From Hymenopus coronatus (lineage: Eukaryota > Arthropoda > Insecta > Mantodea > Hymenopodidae), in contig CM060890.1 of the NCBI GenBank assembly GCA_030762935.1, positions 151,562,129 to 151,626,128 of the forward strand: a stretch of 64,000 nucleotides of DNA, in the 5' to 3' direction. The translations under genes were made by a program, and so were the position numbers. The notes below the pieces were generated by a model. It worked only from the letters and a program-made list of their open reading frames with translations. It did not search any database and had not been told where the DNA came from. Shown in pieces: positions 36,586-47,516 of this stretch (the stretch's first letter is position 1; each line of letters starts with the position of its first letter).

Positions 36586-37366
36586 AGTTGCATCAACCAA
36601 TCGTACTTCACATTTGAGAACAAATATTACAAAGAAGATGATGCTATGGGAAACCCTTTAGCTCCTTTCCTAGCAATGAGTCAGCATGAAATCGTTGCCC
36701 AACATCTTCAAAGTATGGACGATAGTTTTGCTATAGTGAATGAGCTAGTAAAGCTACTAAACTTGCAGGAACCTAAAGTAAAATTTACAATGGAGTTAGA
36801 ACATCAAGCACACTGGCATTTTTAGACCTAAAAATTATTAATAAAGAATTTGTTATACATAGAAAAGAAACCCATACTGACAACTACATCAAAGCGAACA
36901 AAAGCACATCAACATGCTATACTAAACAGCCTACTACAAAATGTAACTGCAAAAGTTGAACACTTAGAAGATCTAAACTATAGCGTGAAAACAGCTGAAT
37001 TAATGGTTTTAGCAGGGATTTGATATTAAAAAAGTCAAGAAAAGTAAGCAACAAAGTAATATTACAGAAATATCCGCCCTCAAAGAAATTAAAGATAGCC
37101 GGAGCTTCAGAAGATTCACTTACCACCCTTGCGCAACTGAGAAATTTCAAAAAATATTTAAGGAACATAATATAACGCAGGCACCTTACAACAAGTTGAG
37201 TGTGAAGAATTTGATTGCCTCCCATAGAACAGAAAATGTCCCAATTAAATGCAATGAGTGTAGCAATATATATACACATACACTTGTTCTGCCAATATAT
37301 ATATATATATATTTATTGGCAGAACAAAAAGAAACATCTTAAAGAACATATTAGAAGTACTAAAAA
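36586..37366 (+). mobile_element. Penelope-like element copy H, third family, decayed
   Basis: Plus-strand partial RT starting at CINQSYFTFENKYYK, with DAMGNPLAPFLA and SMDDSFAIV (catalytic box now MDD), then broken pieces to a remnant of GIY-YIG with a TATATA run at 37297-37312. It mirrors copy G from the junction and stops where R repeat copy 4 starts. Confidence 0.85.
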
Positions 37367-37367
37367 T

Positions 37368-38214
37368 CTAATGTGTTCCATTCACATGACTTTCTCTACA
37401 TCTCTGCAATAAATTATTGTTAAAAAGCTCTTGCTTCTATTTACTTCATGTTAATCGAGAAAAAATTAGAAAAAAATAGCCTTATTACTTGCTTCCTTGT
37501 ATGTAGAAGAGAAATAAGGGAGTAGCATAAGCTAAAGTGATAATCAAAAGCTGGTTGCTATGTGACTTAAGTTCCTTTGACTGTATGAACAGGAGTTGAC
37601 AAATTCCTGTATGAGAAAAGTATGTTTTTCAAAGCTGAAACCAAAAACAAGGAATATCTAAAAAAAAAAACGATCAACTCCACGAAAAAAATGTATATAG
37701 TATAAATTGTGTTTTAACATACTCTACATTTTTTGTGTGGTAAGTTTTTGTCCATCTCTTACGGTTTAGCAGTTATGCAAAATTCCGTAAAATTCATTCA
37801 AAATAAAGTAAAGTAGTCTTCAGCGGCTATTTCCAGAAAATTCAAGATATACATTTTATTTGTCAGGTAAATATCTTTAATGTATGATATTTTAAATAAT
37901 GTATGATATGTATCAACATTTTCGAAAACAGTTCCGTGTAAAGGGTAGTTGGGAGTGGGGAGATTTTCTTCAAAATCTTTGTGTCGCATCCTTAGAAGAT
38001 ACCAAACTTAAATACCAAGTTTGGTATTCAACAGTCTTTTCATTTTTGAGCTGTACTGTCCACAAACACATGGACCTTTTTTAAAAATGCTTTTTTTTGG
38101 ATTCAGGGATACCCATAATATGTATTTCCGATGAAATCTCGGCATGGAATTTTTGGGTGGAATGCAAATACCTTCTCTATACACTATGTACCTAGTGCGT
38201 GTAGAGAAAGTAAA
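37368..38214 (+). mobile_element. R repeat copy 4 (near full length)
   Basis: Has all landmarks of the family in order from TTCCATTCACATGACTTTCTC to TACACTATGTACCTAGTGCG and GAGAAAGTAA, but without the CA run (the CACAAACACATGG site is short). That makes it a candidate ancestral form from which the CA tracts of other copies expanded. Confidence 0.8.
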
Positions 38215-38343
38215 AATTAGCTTCAGATGTTTCATTAATTAATTGATCTAGCCAAATTATTCAAGATTTGGGGGCTTTAAGAGCAGAGTGTGCAGTCTAC
38301 TGTGAAGAACTAACTACAGAGTAATGCGAGGCATGTTTTGTAC

Positions 38344-39727
38344 CTTTGATAGTGAGGCAGTTGCGCGTGAAGTGTCCCACGTCTCCACACTTGTAGCAGG
38401 TCAGCACACCTCCGTCACAACCAGACAACCTCTTCTTCTTCTTCCACTGCGCCTTCTTCATTTTGGAAAAGTTGTGGTGCTTCTTACCTCGTACGTACAC
38501 TTTCTTCTTCAAGTTTATGCGCACAAAATTATCGTTCACTGTCCCTGCAGCTAACTTGTTGGCCAGAACTTCTTTCTTTGTGAGTTTGCCACTCGATTTT
38601 TTGGAACAACTCTGTCTGCTTCCAGAGGCAACCACAGCTTCAGCAATCTTTTCAATATCTTCAGCTTTAGGAATTTCAATTTCATCGCTTTCAGTGACAG
38701 GAGCTTCTGATTCTACCTTCTGTTGTTTTAAAGGTCTCCTTGGTGACAAGCTTTCAGAATCAGAAAATTTTCGTTTTCTAGAATTACTGGATTTTGTGCT
38801 GCAGTTTAAAACACTGCTTGCAAACTTTCTTTCAGGCTTAGCAATAGCTGAGAAACTATTTCTTCTAATGGTTCTACTGCCCTCGTCTTCAGATTCACTG
38901 TTCTCAATGACATCCTCTTCGCTGTCGGCCTCGCTGGCGCAGTCCTTGGGTACATCAGCAACACTTGATTCCAGTGAAGCAATCCCAGAGTCATCTGTTC
39001 TCTGTGTCTTGTATTCTAAGCTATTTGACTTTGTGCACCTTTCCAACCAGCCCTTGTTCATATTCCTCTTTGGTGCTACTTTCTCGGACATAAGAGCGTT
39101 CTGCACCGCACTTATAGTCTGACACACAACTGCCGAGCATTTCACAACTTTCATCTGAGAGGATATTACAGAAGTGATATCTGGGAGTCTAGGTGGCTCT
39201 GCCACGTCAGAACCCTCAAAATCCTGAGGAATGGCAAACCCATCGTTACTGTCGTCAGTCTTGCTCTTCGAGAACGAACGTGATTTTCTGGGATTCCTCT
39301 TGCTGAACTTAGTTCCCACAAAAAGCTTCTCAGAAAAATGGAATGAGCCAGAACGTTTATTGAAAAACTTTTTACTGTTGTCATGTTCTACTGATGCATT
39401 TTCAACTTTTTTATTTAAATGAGGTCCCCATACATCTTTAACATTGTCAACCACTGCATCCTTTTTGGTCACATTTTCACACTCTTTATTGGCATTTACT
39501 TCAACTTCAATGTTATCATTGCTGTTCTGAATGTCACCTAAAACTGTCCTTTTCAGTTTCACTTTATCACCTTGTTCTGCACTATGTTTCTCTACTTCTT
39601 CTGTACAGTTTTCACCACTATCACTAAAAGTGATGTCCATCAGAGAATCTTGAAGAGCCAAAGACTTCAGCAAATAATACGACTTATAGGATTCTCGTAC
39701 TTTTAATGATGCTTCATGTATGTCAAC
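38344..39727 (-). CDS. RECQL4: RECQL4 exon 2 (Sld2 second half, disordered region, zinc knuckle)
   Basis: 1384 bases, phase 0 in and phase 1 out: acceptor TTTTTGTTTCAG, donor GTACAAAAC. It opens VDIHEASLKVRESYKSYYLLK, continuing exon 1's GRNPTK to complete the Sld2-type motif used by RECQL4 in replication origin firing. About 400 residues of low-complexity charged and serine-rich sequence follow, then a lysine-rich stretch (KMKKAQWKKKKRL) and CYKCGDVGHFTRNC, a CCHC zinc knuckle at about residues 481-494, near the exon end. Zinc knuckles in this position are known in RECQL4. The antisense ORF at 38463-39122 is a shadow. Confidence 0.94.
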
Positions 39728-40940
39728 CTGAAACAAAAATACTCTTAACAATGTGTTGTAAACAATGTTTATCAAAACCATAGAGAAAGTGAAGGCCACA
39801 TTCATGAAAAGGGCAACAGACATTGTTGAGATTAGCATATGAGCTCTGCAAATATTGCATATGGGGAGCTGGTTCAAGAGCACCACAACAAATCACAAAT
39901 ATGGAGCAACTTTTTCATGACCAAACCCCAATGCAAAGAAGCTAACTAAGAATACATGTGCCATCACAGGATCTGCCAAACAAAGAGTGGTAAACCTTCC
40001 ACAGATGATCCAGATTTGAAGGTTTTGACAACATTAACATCTTTAGATTTGAAATCTGCTAGAATGCTGAGGTGATAACCTCTTCTTCGGATAACTAGGC
40101 TTCAGAGATCTCTCCAGTTTGCCCTGTCGTCGCTTTTCAGTCATGGCCTTCGTGTCTCCACTTCTCTACTTACAGGGCTTGGCTTCGCGCTTAGAGGCCT
40201 AAAGGTTGTTAACAAACCTGTAACTATAAAGCGGCTCTGATGGCAGAATCTGGATCACATATGGAAGTAATACTCCTCACACTGAGTCAAGACTATTTGC
40301 TATGATCAACTGTGTAATCAACACCATACGGAACTATGTTTCTTATTAGTATACAATGGTTCCACCACTTGGTATTTCTTCTATACGCGGGTAGTTTTGT
40401 TATTTCGTCATTAGAGCCGCATTGTAATTACTTACTGGTCTGTTATAAACATTTAGGGCCCTAAGCTGCAAAGCGTAGCCCAACGTGGAGGGCCCTAAGC
40501 CGCAATGCGTAGCCGAGGGATATTTTTTATAAGTTGAGGAGTGTAGCAGTTGCGACCGATCACAAAAAAAAAAAAGGATGATACTTAGAAAGTTCTGTAG
40601 TTATCACAAAAAAAAAAATGATACTAAGAAAGTTCTGCAGTAGAAAAAAAATAATGCATAATGTACGACTTTTCATTTTAATTTTTGAGAAAATGATTTT
40701 TAAGTATATGTCTGGGCATAAAGTGTGGTAAAACTAAACTGTAACAATAGAATAATTCTATTTGTGATCTGCAGTTTAGTGCACTGTAACGAATTAATGA
40801 AGTGAGGTTAGACGAGAATGTTAGCGCGTACTTTTTATTTAAGCATTTATGTCTCTAGAGTACAGGAGTAAAATGTTAACATAGTTCAGTAATATTTTAG
40901 TTAATTTATATCTCTTTTTCATTTTAACTTAATTAAATAC
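39728..40940. other. RECQL4 intron 1
   Basis: No gene. At 40455-40525 there are two units of the 35-bp repeat that forms the big array at 41930-43970, here in the opposite orientation (AGGGCCCTAAGCTGCAAAGC). About 40080-40200 holds a GC-richer repeat-like segment I cannot name. Confidence 0.5.
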
Positions 40941-41051
40941 CTTGGTAGGATTTCGTCCATTCAGCTTCTTGAATTCGCTTTCCCATAACTTAACCCTAAA
41001 TTTCGCCTTCTGGTATTTTATTTTAAAAGAAGGATCTTCTAGCAGCTCCAT
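40941..41051 (-). CDS. RECQL4: RECQL4 exon 1, start codon
   Basis: ATG at 41051-41049, 37 codons, donor GTATTTAATT. The peptide starts MELLEDPSFK and includes VKLWESEFKKLNGRNPTK, the first half of the Sld2 homology motif (LKxWExxFxxxxGRxPxxxDI) found at the extreme N-terminus of RECQL4/Sld2. It joins exon 2 in phase 0 as NPTK|VDIHEA. Too short to appear as a long ORF, but motif, phase and splice site agree. No upstream in-frame ATG is needed. Confidence 0.93.
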
Positions 41052-41925
41052 CGTCACGTACATTCACTAAAGGTTGCATTTAATCATAACTTAATTGAAC
41101 TTTCAAGTGCTATCTTAAACTTCAGCAAATATTGACACCAAATTTTCTTTTCCCCGCCAAATTGAGCTGTTGCCTTGTAAACATTGTATTCGCAATTCGC
41201 TTTCATTTGGATTGTAATTCCAAATATTCCAATGATCTAATTGGTCATGAAAATGAGAGGACGATTTAAATTGCATATTTTATGTTTAAAAATCACTTTA
41301 GACTGTAAATCATTATAAATAGAATGATATAATATTTAAATAGAAAACATAAAGTTTTTGGTCACTTTATAATGACCAATAAATTAAAACAATGAAAATG
41401 TGAGAGTTATATGACAAAAATACTTGATGTTACCACAAAAGATTTTGTCTATATTCTTTCATAAACTATACCTACCTAAAAGAAGCTTATTCGATAAACC
41501 ATTCATAAATATGCATTTATTATATATTTCATTGAGAATAAAGGGCAAAGGGCAATACAGTAGATTAAATTAATAACCTATATTTTAAAAGATGATTGCT
41601 ATGTAATGACCTTGAAATCTGTCCATCTTGCATGATAAGTAGAAAATAATGACATCCCATTTGAGCATATGGTTTCACTGTTTATATGAATCAGTGTAAC
41701 TTATCAATTACTTACAGAATTTGGTAAATAGTGTATCCAATGTAATACTGATGCTATAAAACACAAGGTGTTACTTGAACGACGTCATATTATCCAGGCA
41801 CCTGCTCTTTTTGGCAACCTGACTTATAAAACGCCCTGTTTAAGTGCAACCTAGTCAAAACAATAAATAAATAAAATTGTTAATGAAAAGGGCATTAAAT
41901 GTGTAATCAGAATATGCTCTTCACA
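41052..41925. other. Upstream region of RECQL4
   Basis: AT-rich, no gene seen. The RECQL4 promoter should lie in the first few hundred bases, but I see no clear TATA box on the minus strand in a convincing position. Confidence 0.4.
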
Positions 41926-41929
41926 GATA

Positions 41930-43970
41930 CCCTGACTACGTTTTGCAATCCCTTGGCTATGCTTTGCAGCTTAGGGCCCTCAATCCCTTGGCTGTATTTG
42001 GCAGCTTAGGGCCCTCAATTCCTCGGCTATACTTTGCAGCTTAGGGCCCTCAATCACTCAGTTAAGCTCTGCTGACTAAGGCCCTCAACCCTTCGTCTAT
42101 TCTTTGCTGTTTAGGGCCCTCAACCCTTCGTCTCTTCTTTGCTCTTTAGGGCCCTCAACCCCTTGGCTATGCAATGCAGCTAAGGGCCTTCAATTCTTGG
42201 CTATGCAGTGCAGCTAAGGGCCTTCAATCCCTCGGCTATGCAGTGCAGCTAAGGGCCTTCAATCCCTCGGCTATGCAGTGCAGCTAGGGGCCTTCAATTC
42301 TTGGCTATGCAGTGCAGTTAAGAGCCATCAATCCCTAGGCTATGCAGTGCAGCTAAGTGCCTTCAATCCTTGACTATGCTGTGCAGCTAAGGGCATTCAA
42401 TCCCTTGGCTATGCAGTGCAGCTAAGTGCCTTCATTCCTTAGCTATGCAGTGCAGCTAAGTGCCTTCAATCCCTCGGCTATGCAGTGCAGCTAAGTGCCT
42501 TCAATCTCTTGGCTATACAGTGCAGCTAAGTGCCTTCAATCCCTCGGCTATGCAGTGCAGCTAAGGGCATTCAATCCCTCGGCTATGCTGTGCAGCTAAG
42601 GGCGCTCAATCGCTTTGCTGGGCTCTGCAGCTTAGGGCGCTCAACCCCTCAGCTACACCATGCAGCCTGGGGACCTCCCTTTGCTATACTTTGCAGCTTA
42701 GAAACCTAAGTCTCTGGACTGCGCTTTTAAGCTTAGGGACCTCAATCTCTTGTCTATTCTATGCATCTTAGGGACCTCAATCCCTCGTCTATACTATGCA
42801 TCTTAGGGTCCTCAATCCCTCGTCTATACTATGCATCTTAGGGTCCTCAATCCCTCGTCTATACTATGTATCCTAGGGTCCTCAATCCCTCGTCTATACT
42901 ATGCATCTTAGGGTCCTCAATTCCTCGTCTATACTATGCATCTTAGGATCCTCAATCCTTTGTCTATACTATGCATCCTAGGGTCCTCAATTCCTCGTCT
43001 ATACTATGCATCTTAGGGACCTCAATCACTCGTCTATACTATGCATCTTAGGGACCTCAATCCCTCGTCTATACTATGCATTTTAGAGACCTCAATCACT
43101 CGTCTATACTATGCATCTTAGGCTCCTCAATCACTCGTCTATACCATGCATCTTAGGGACCTCAATCCCTAGTCTATACTGTGCAGATTAGGAACCTCAA
43201 TCACTCGCCTATACTATGCATCTTAGGGACCTCAATCACTCGTCTATACTATGCATCTTAGGGACCTCAATCACTCGTCTATACTATGCATCTTAGGGAC
43301 CCCAATCACACGTCTATACTATGCATCTTAGGGACCTCAGCCACTCGTCTATACTATGCATCTTAGGGACCTCAATCACTCGTCTATACTATGCATCTTA
43401 GGGACCTCAATCCCTAGTCTATACTATGCAGATTAGGGACCTCAATCACTCGTCTATACTATGCATCTTAGGGACTTCAATCCCTCGTCTACACTATGCA
43501 TCTTAGGGACCTCAGCCACTCGACTATACTATGTATCTTAGGGTCCTCAATCACTCGTCTATACTATGCATCTTAGGGACCTCAATCCCTCGTCTATACT
43601 ATGCATCTTAGGGACCCCAATCACATGTCTATACTATGCATCTTAGGGACCTCAGCCACTCGTCTATACTATGCATCTTAGTGTCCTCAATCACTCGTCT
43701 ATACTATGCATCTTAGGGACCTCAATCCCTCGTCTATACTATGCATTTTAGAGACCTCAATCGCTCGTCCATACTATGCATTTTAGGGACCTCAATCACT
43801 CGTCTATACTATGCATCTTAGGGACCTCAATCACTCGTCTATACTACACATCTTAGGGACCTCAATCACTCGTCTATACTATGCATCTTAGGGACCTCTA
43901 TGCCTCGTCTATACTATGCATCTTAGGGACCTCAATCCCTCGTCTATACTATACATCTTAGGGACCTCAG
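41930..43970. repeat. 35-bp minisatellite (about 58 units, two subtypes)
   Basis: Left part (to about 42700) has units like AGCTAAGGGCCTTCAATCCC with CTCGGCTATGCAGTG; right part has ATCTTAGGGACCTCAATCAC with TCGTCTATACTATGC. Both are 35 bp and align base for base, so they are one family with a switch of dominant variant near 42700. No coding role is apparent. Confidence 0.93.
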
Positions 43971-43974
43971 TAAA

Positions 43975-44540
43975 AGGGATTTGTCTTTTCTAGAGCTGGG
44001 TCAAGACGTCGAATCCAGGCGAGGGCAAAAGCTAGAGCAGAGTCTATGGATTCGATTCCCGCAACCCCCTTGATGTTCGTTTGGTTGAATGGTGGTTGGA
44101 GTAGGGGTGAATGTATGATGATTGGTTTTGTCCAATAAGAAATGTGTAATTTATATCAAGTATCACGTGTTCGGGATTCAGGGGACGTGTATTTTAAGGG
44201 TGGGAGAGATGCGGGTGGGGGTATGTAGTAATTGTGGATTGGGTGCATGAGGTTTCACCATGTGAGAGATGGGTGGTGGGAGGCATGTGTTTTGTTGCAT
44301 GCTGGTCTAAATCATGAAATGGGTAAATGAGTAATTACACGAGTAGAAAAAAAAGTTAATGAACCGATGGCGGGCGTATGAAATTTCATCTCAAAATCTG
44401 TCTTAGGGTAAGAAATATCCATGACGAGTTGTTGCTTGAGGGTTTGGAGATGTGAGGGTGTGAGAGAGATGAGTGATGTGAGGTATGTGGTATCTGCATG
44501 TGTTTATTGTGTGATTGGGGGTTGTAGGTGTGTGGGAGGC
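43975..44540. other. Spacer, GT-rich
   Basis: Between the 35-bp array and the viral relic. G/T-rich on the plus strand with GTGGGAG-type words; no gene or named repeat seen. Confidence 0.4.
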
Positions 44541-44810
44541 AAATAAATTACTAATGCAACGGGTTCGAGTCTGATTAGCTAAAACCTGATCTGACGTGCA
44601 GGTTCTGGGAATTCGCTAGCAGCTAGCGTCCGGAAAGAGTGAGACAGCACGTGTCTCTGGAGGGTTGTGTGTGTATGAAAACAAATTACTAATACAATAA
44701 GTGTGAGCCTGTTTGTCTGAAACAGGATCTATCTTGCAAGAGAGCATGTTCTGGCGAGCCACTAGCAGCTGGCGCTCGGTAAAAGAGCGAGACAGCATGT
44801 GTCTCTGAGT
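44540..44810. repeat. Diverged tandem duplication upstream of a TATA promoter
   Basis: About 44540-44680 and 44683-44810 are similar: AATTACTAATRCAA, then AACAGGATCT/AACCTGATCT, AGCAGCTRGCG, GAGACAGCAYGTGTCTCTG. The unit is about 140 bp. The GC-rich, palindrome-containing words just upstream of a TATA box make a regulatory role for the viral relic possible. Confidence 0.6.
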
Positions 44811-44811
44811 G

Positions 44812-44818
44812 TATATAA
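44812..44818 (+). promoter_or_regulatory. TATA box of a putative Pol II core promoter
   Basis: TATATAA with an initiator-like TCCTCAGG about 25 bases downstream (44833-44840) and an ATG at 44863. The spacing is right for a metazoan core promoter. Whether it belongs to the viral element is inferred from position. Confidence 0.5.
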
Positions 44819-44862
44819 GAGGATGTCTGGTTCCTCAGGAGATAGATCTGTAGTGAACTGCA

Positions 44863-45571
44863 ATGGAAGACGAGGAAACGATTGGACTGGAATTGTGGGA
44901 GCACATAATGGCTGATCATCAAGAGTCATGCGATGGGAAGTTGCATTCGACTGTATGCAGCAAGTCTTTTTGCCACAAGAAGTTTACAAGTTCATTCCCG
45001 TGCAGCGAGTGTTGTAACATTTATCAGCAAAATAAATCATAGGTATATATTAAAAAAATTGTGTTAGTCAATTTTTACGTAGCAACAGTCATGCATCGCT
45101 TATATATGTTGCAGAGATCATGTGAGCGAGCCGGTGCCTCCATCGGAGCTGTATGCTGGCAGACAAGATGTAGATGAAGTGGATGAGAGCGCTTCTAAAG
45201 TATCAGTTGATGGTAAAGGATCTTCTCAGAAGCCTGCTAAAGCAGAGAAGTGAGTATACACTTTGTTTTTTAGTTGCTAGCTATAAAACATTAAACTCAG
45301 TTGTTTTTATTTCAAGAGGCAGATCCATGCAGCAGGATGAATATTAATATATGCTTCCAATTGTGTGTTGCAGGTGTGTGAGTGTGAGAGTCCACATGAA
45401 TGCTGATGTATACATGTAAGTAGTGTGTATGCTCACTTCTAAGATTACTTGTTCTTTCCTTGCAGGTCAGGAAAGAGAGAGAAGAAATCAGAGAGGAAGA
45501 AGAAGAACCCATACGAGAATGTGCTCGTTTTCATCCTAGAGCCACTTCCAGCAAAAGATGCAGCCAATTGA
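44863..45571 (+). CDS. Putative small spliced gene, unknown product
   Basis: Not recognised. A 59-codon Cys/His-rich frame starts at 44863 (contains CSKSFCHKKF and FPCSECC) and stops at 45042. Downstream, 45118-45250 is an exon-like stretch (acceptor TGTTGCAG, donor GTGAGTATA) rich in D, E, S and K, whose phase fits a third stretch at 45468-45571 (acceptor CTTGCAG) that is very basic, then hydrophobic (VLVFILEPLP), and then stops. The exon 1 frame does not join exon 2 cleanly at the obvious donor, so alternative frames or donors are possible. Sitting behind a TATA box beside capsid genes, it may be an accessory gene of the viral element. Confidence 0.4.
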
Positions 45572-45644
45572 TGAGGTTATGCTGAAGGTTCCATCAATTT
45601 CACCAGCCCATTCTGTGAGCATTGGGCTTTATCATTAACTTCCT

Positions 45645-46043
45645 TCTCTATTCATACGTGCAACGAGTGATTCATCCTATGTATATATAACAAAGCCCGA
45701 CTGGGATATAATTAAGGAAAATATTGCAGTGTTCGAAACATATTCGAGAGAAAATAAGTTTCCATGTGTCGAATATAGTGAACATGTGGTGTATGCACAC
45801 AATGTCATTATTTTCATGAATAATGAAATCAAATTTGTTAATACGTGTTTAAACGATCATGATATTACGCTAAGTGGTTGTGAAATAAGTGAACTAAAAA
45901 GACTCAAACCATATATTGAAAGACATTTAACATGCTTGCATGATGTTCATGTATCAAGATCCTCATATTATGCTGGAAGCAGGAGTGGGAGAAGGAAGAT
46001 TATGGAAATGTACAATGCAATGACTAAAACAATGTATGCATAA
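45645..46043 (+). CDS. Hypothetical ORF beside the viral capsid relic
   Basis: Open on the plus strand from just after a stop near 45640 to 46043, about 130 codons, with no ATG near the beginning, so it may be a 3' exon. It contains KPDWDIIKENIAVFETYSREN early and a cysteine-containing middle (CLNDHDITLSGCEISELKR), ending in a basic tail (SRSGRRK). I do not recognise the family. It converges on the capsid gene (minus strand), only about 25 bp apart at their stops, as expected for compact viral genes. Confidence 0.5.
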   Translation, partial: SLFIRATSDSSYVYITKPDWDIIKENIAVFETYSRENKFPCVEYSEHVVYAHNVIIFMNNEIKFVNTCLNDHDITLSGCEISELKRLKPYIERHLTCLHDVHVSRSSYYAGSRSGRRKIMEMYNAMTKTMYA

Positions 46044-46067
46044 TCATGTTTTATTTATTTATTTCAT

Positions 46068-47258
46068 CTAAATTACTCTCTGAACAACATGTGAAAGAGG
46101 TTTATATGTAAAAACCTTGTCATGTAGAATTAGACAGAACAGGGTTGTCTGAACTGGAATATTAGCAGATGCTTGAATTTCTAATCTAATGTTGGCGGCT
46201 CCAGTGACAGCCTCTTCTGGCTGATGTGAGCAATCGATGACAAATAGTGGAGCATACTGAAGAAAATCTTTTCTCTTCAAGAGGGGATAATTATCCTTCC
46301 CATAATATGAATTTTGGAATCTTGAATACATCTCGTACAGAGATGCAAATTTTGAATTTCCAAAGTCTAAATTCATGTCATGTAACACTCGCTGTTGAGA
46401 TAAAGTTTCAGATTAGTAATGTTGCAATGATCAAATATTGAACAGTCTTTCGTAGCATCATTTAATCTTGCAGTCTGGGCTCCAACTATAACAAAACGAG
46501 GCTTTTCGAGTTTGGAGGTTGTTGCAGCATTCCAAGTGAATGATTTGGTCTGAGGAACTGCGGGCTGAATATGAAGATCATTGGTTCGAAATGCGATATG
46601 CAGAGGTTTATCAGCTTTGACAACTTTTAGAATGTCTATTTTTTCAGAGTCGGTAAGGCGAATGACAGGCATCCTCCATTCTATTCTTGTCAATTTTAGA
46701 ATTGGCGATTCTGCTCCCTCATGGTGAAGGCAATTCTTGGAATCCTTTGATCGAATGAGAACTAATTCAAATTTGCTATTTAGAATGAGTTCCTTGTGAT
46801 CATCTGCAAAACCTAGAAGCATTGCCAGAGGAACTATGGCGTTGAATGACCCATTTGCAGCATTCACAATATCTGCATTTTCTTGCGGATACGTCCACCC
46901 TGCATTGTACAGGCGAAGTGTTTTCATTGGATTGAGGGTTGCAAAGTTGCGCATCGTTGTTGACATTACAGGATTTCTAGTTCTGACAATAGTGCACCCA
47001 TTCAGATCCCAACGAATCTCATCAAACATGAATGCAAATGCATTATTGGTGAGTTTTGCAGTTGTTGGCGACCCATTAGCCTTGGTGAGAGATCCCGCTA
47101 TGTAAAGATAACTTCTGCTAGGTAGAGTGTATAAATCTTCAGCTTAACATGGAATTCTAATCTCATCGTTTGCGTCTAGCGCTGATGTGTTGTAGGGCAG
47201 AAATGCATGTTCCTCTTCTTTAGCAATCTTGTCGTCGAAGACTGTTACTCCAGTAACA
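46068..47258 (-). pseudogene. Double jelly-roll major capsid protein, endogenous Polinton/adintovirus-type relic
   Basis: Minus-strand pieces cover most of a capsid gene of the double jelly-roll type found in many arthropod genomes. Landmarks: LPYNTSALDANDEIRIP, YTLPSRSYLYI, FMFDEIRWDLNG, YNAGWTYPQ, then in another frame MNLDFGNSKFASLYEMYSRF and VIDCSHQ. Breaks: an in-frame stop near 47142, a frameshift near 46380, and loss of the extreme N-terminus where it fuses to an ATPase fragment at about 47258. In this family the protein forms the pseudo-hexameric capsomers. Family assignment is from remembered motif style and should be tested by profile search. Confidence 0.8.
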
Positions 47259-47460
47259 TTCAAGATAGATTTTCATATCTAAGTCCATTCTCGTGAAATA
47301 GCAGATCGAGTAATATATTTGTTTTTCCTGCATTTGAGCTACCTAAAATCAATGCTCTCACATTGCAGGGAAAGAGATAGCCATGTCGATGGTTTCTCAC
47401 GTCACTTTCAAAATCTAATATTTGAATAGGTAACGTGCACTGTTGCTTCTCGAGCTTCAT
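47259..47460 (-). pseudogene. Genome-packaging ATPase N-terminal fragment
   Basis: Starts at 47460 on the minus strand and keeps about 62 codons including LILGSSNAGKTNIL, a Walker A motif in the FtsK/HerA-like packaging ATPase style of Polintons and adintoviruses. The rest, including Walker B, is missing: at about 47258 the sequence passes straight into capsid coding sequence, indicating an internal deletion. It lies head to head with the PLA2 gene, 56 bp between the two starts. Confidence 0.72.
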
Positions 47461-47516
47461 CGTAGCAACTAAATGTATAAATATGCTATGTGTCTATATA
47501 CAAGATCTAGTGGACA
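47461..47516. promoter_or_regulatory. Putative divergent promoter between ATPase and PLA2 genes
   Basis: 56 bases separating two divergent start codons, with TATAAATA at 47476-47483 and TATATA at 47505-47510. Short bidirectional spacers are normal in compact DNA virus genomes; function here is inferred. Confidence 0.35.

Noticed and set aside
38463..39122. 219-codon ORF antisense to RECQL4 exon 2
   Set aside because: Shadow of a low-complexity serine/lysine-rich coding exon; no domain.
41930..43970. Possible CRISPR-like array
   Set aside because: Units are contiguous and diverge gradually with no unique spacers; it is a eukaryotic minisatellite.
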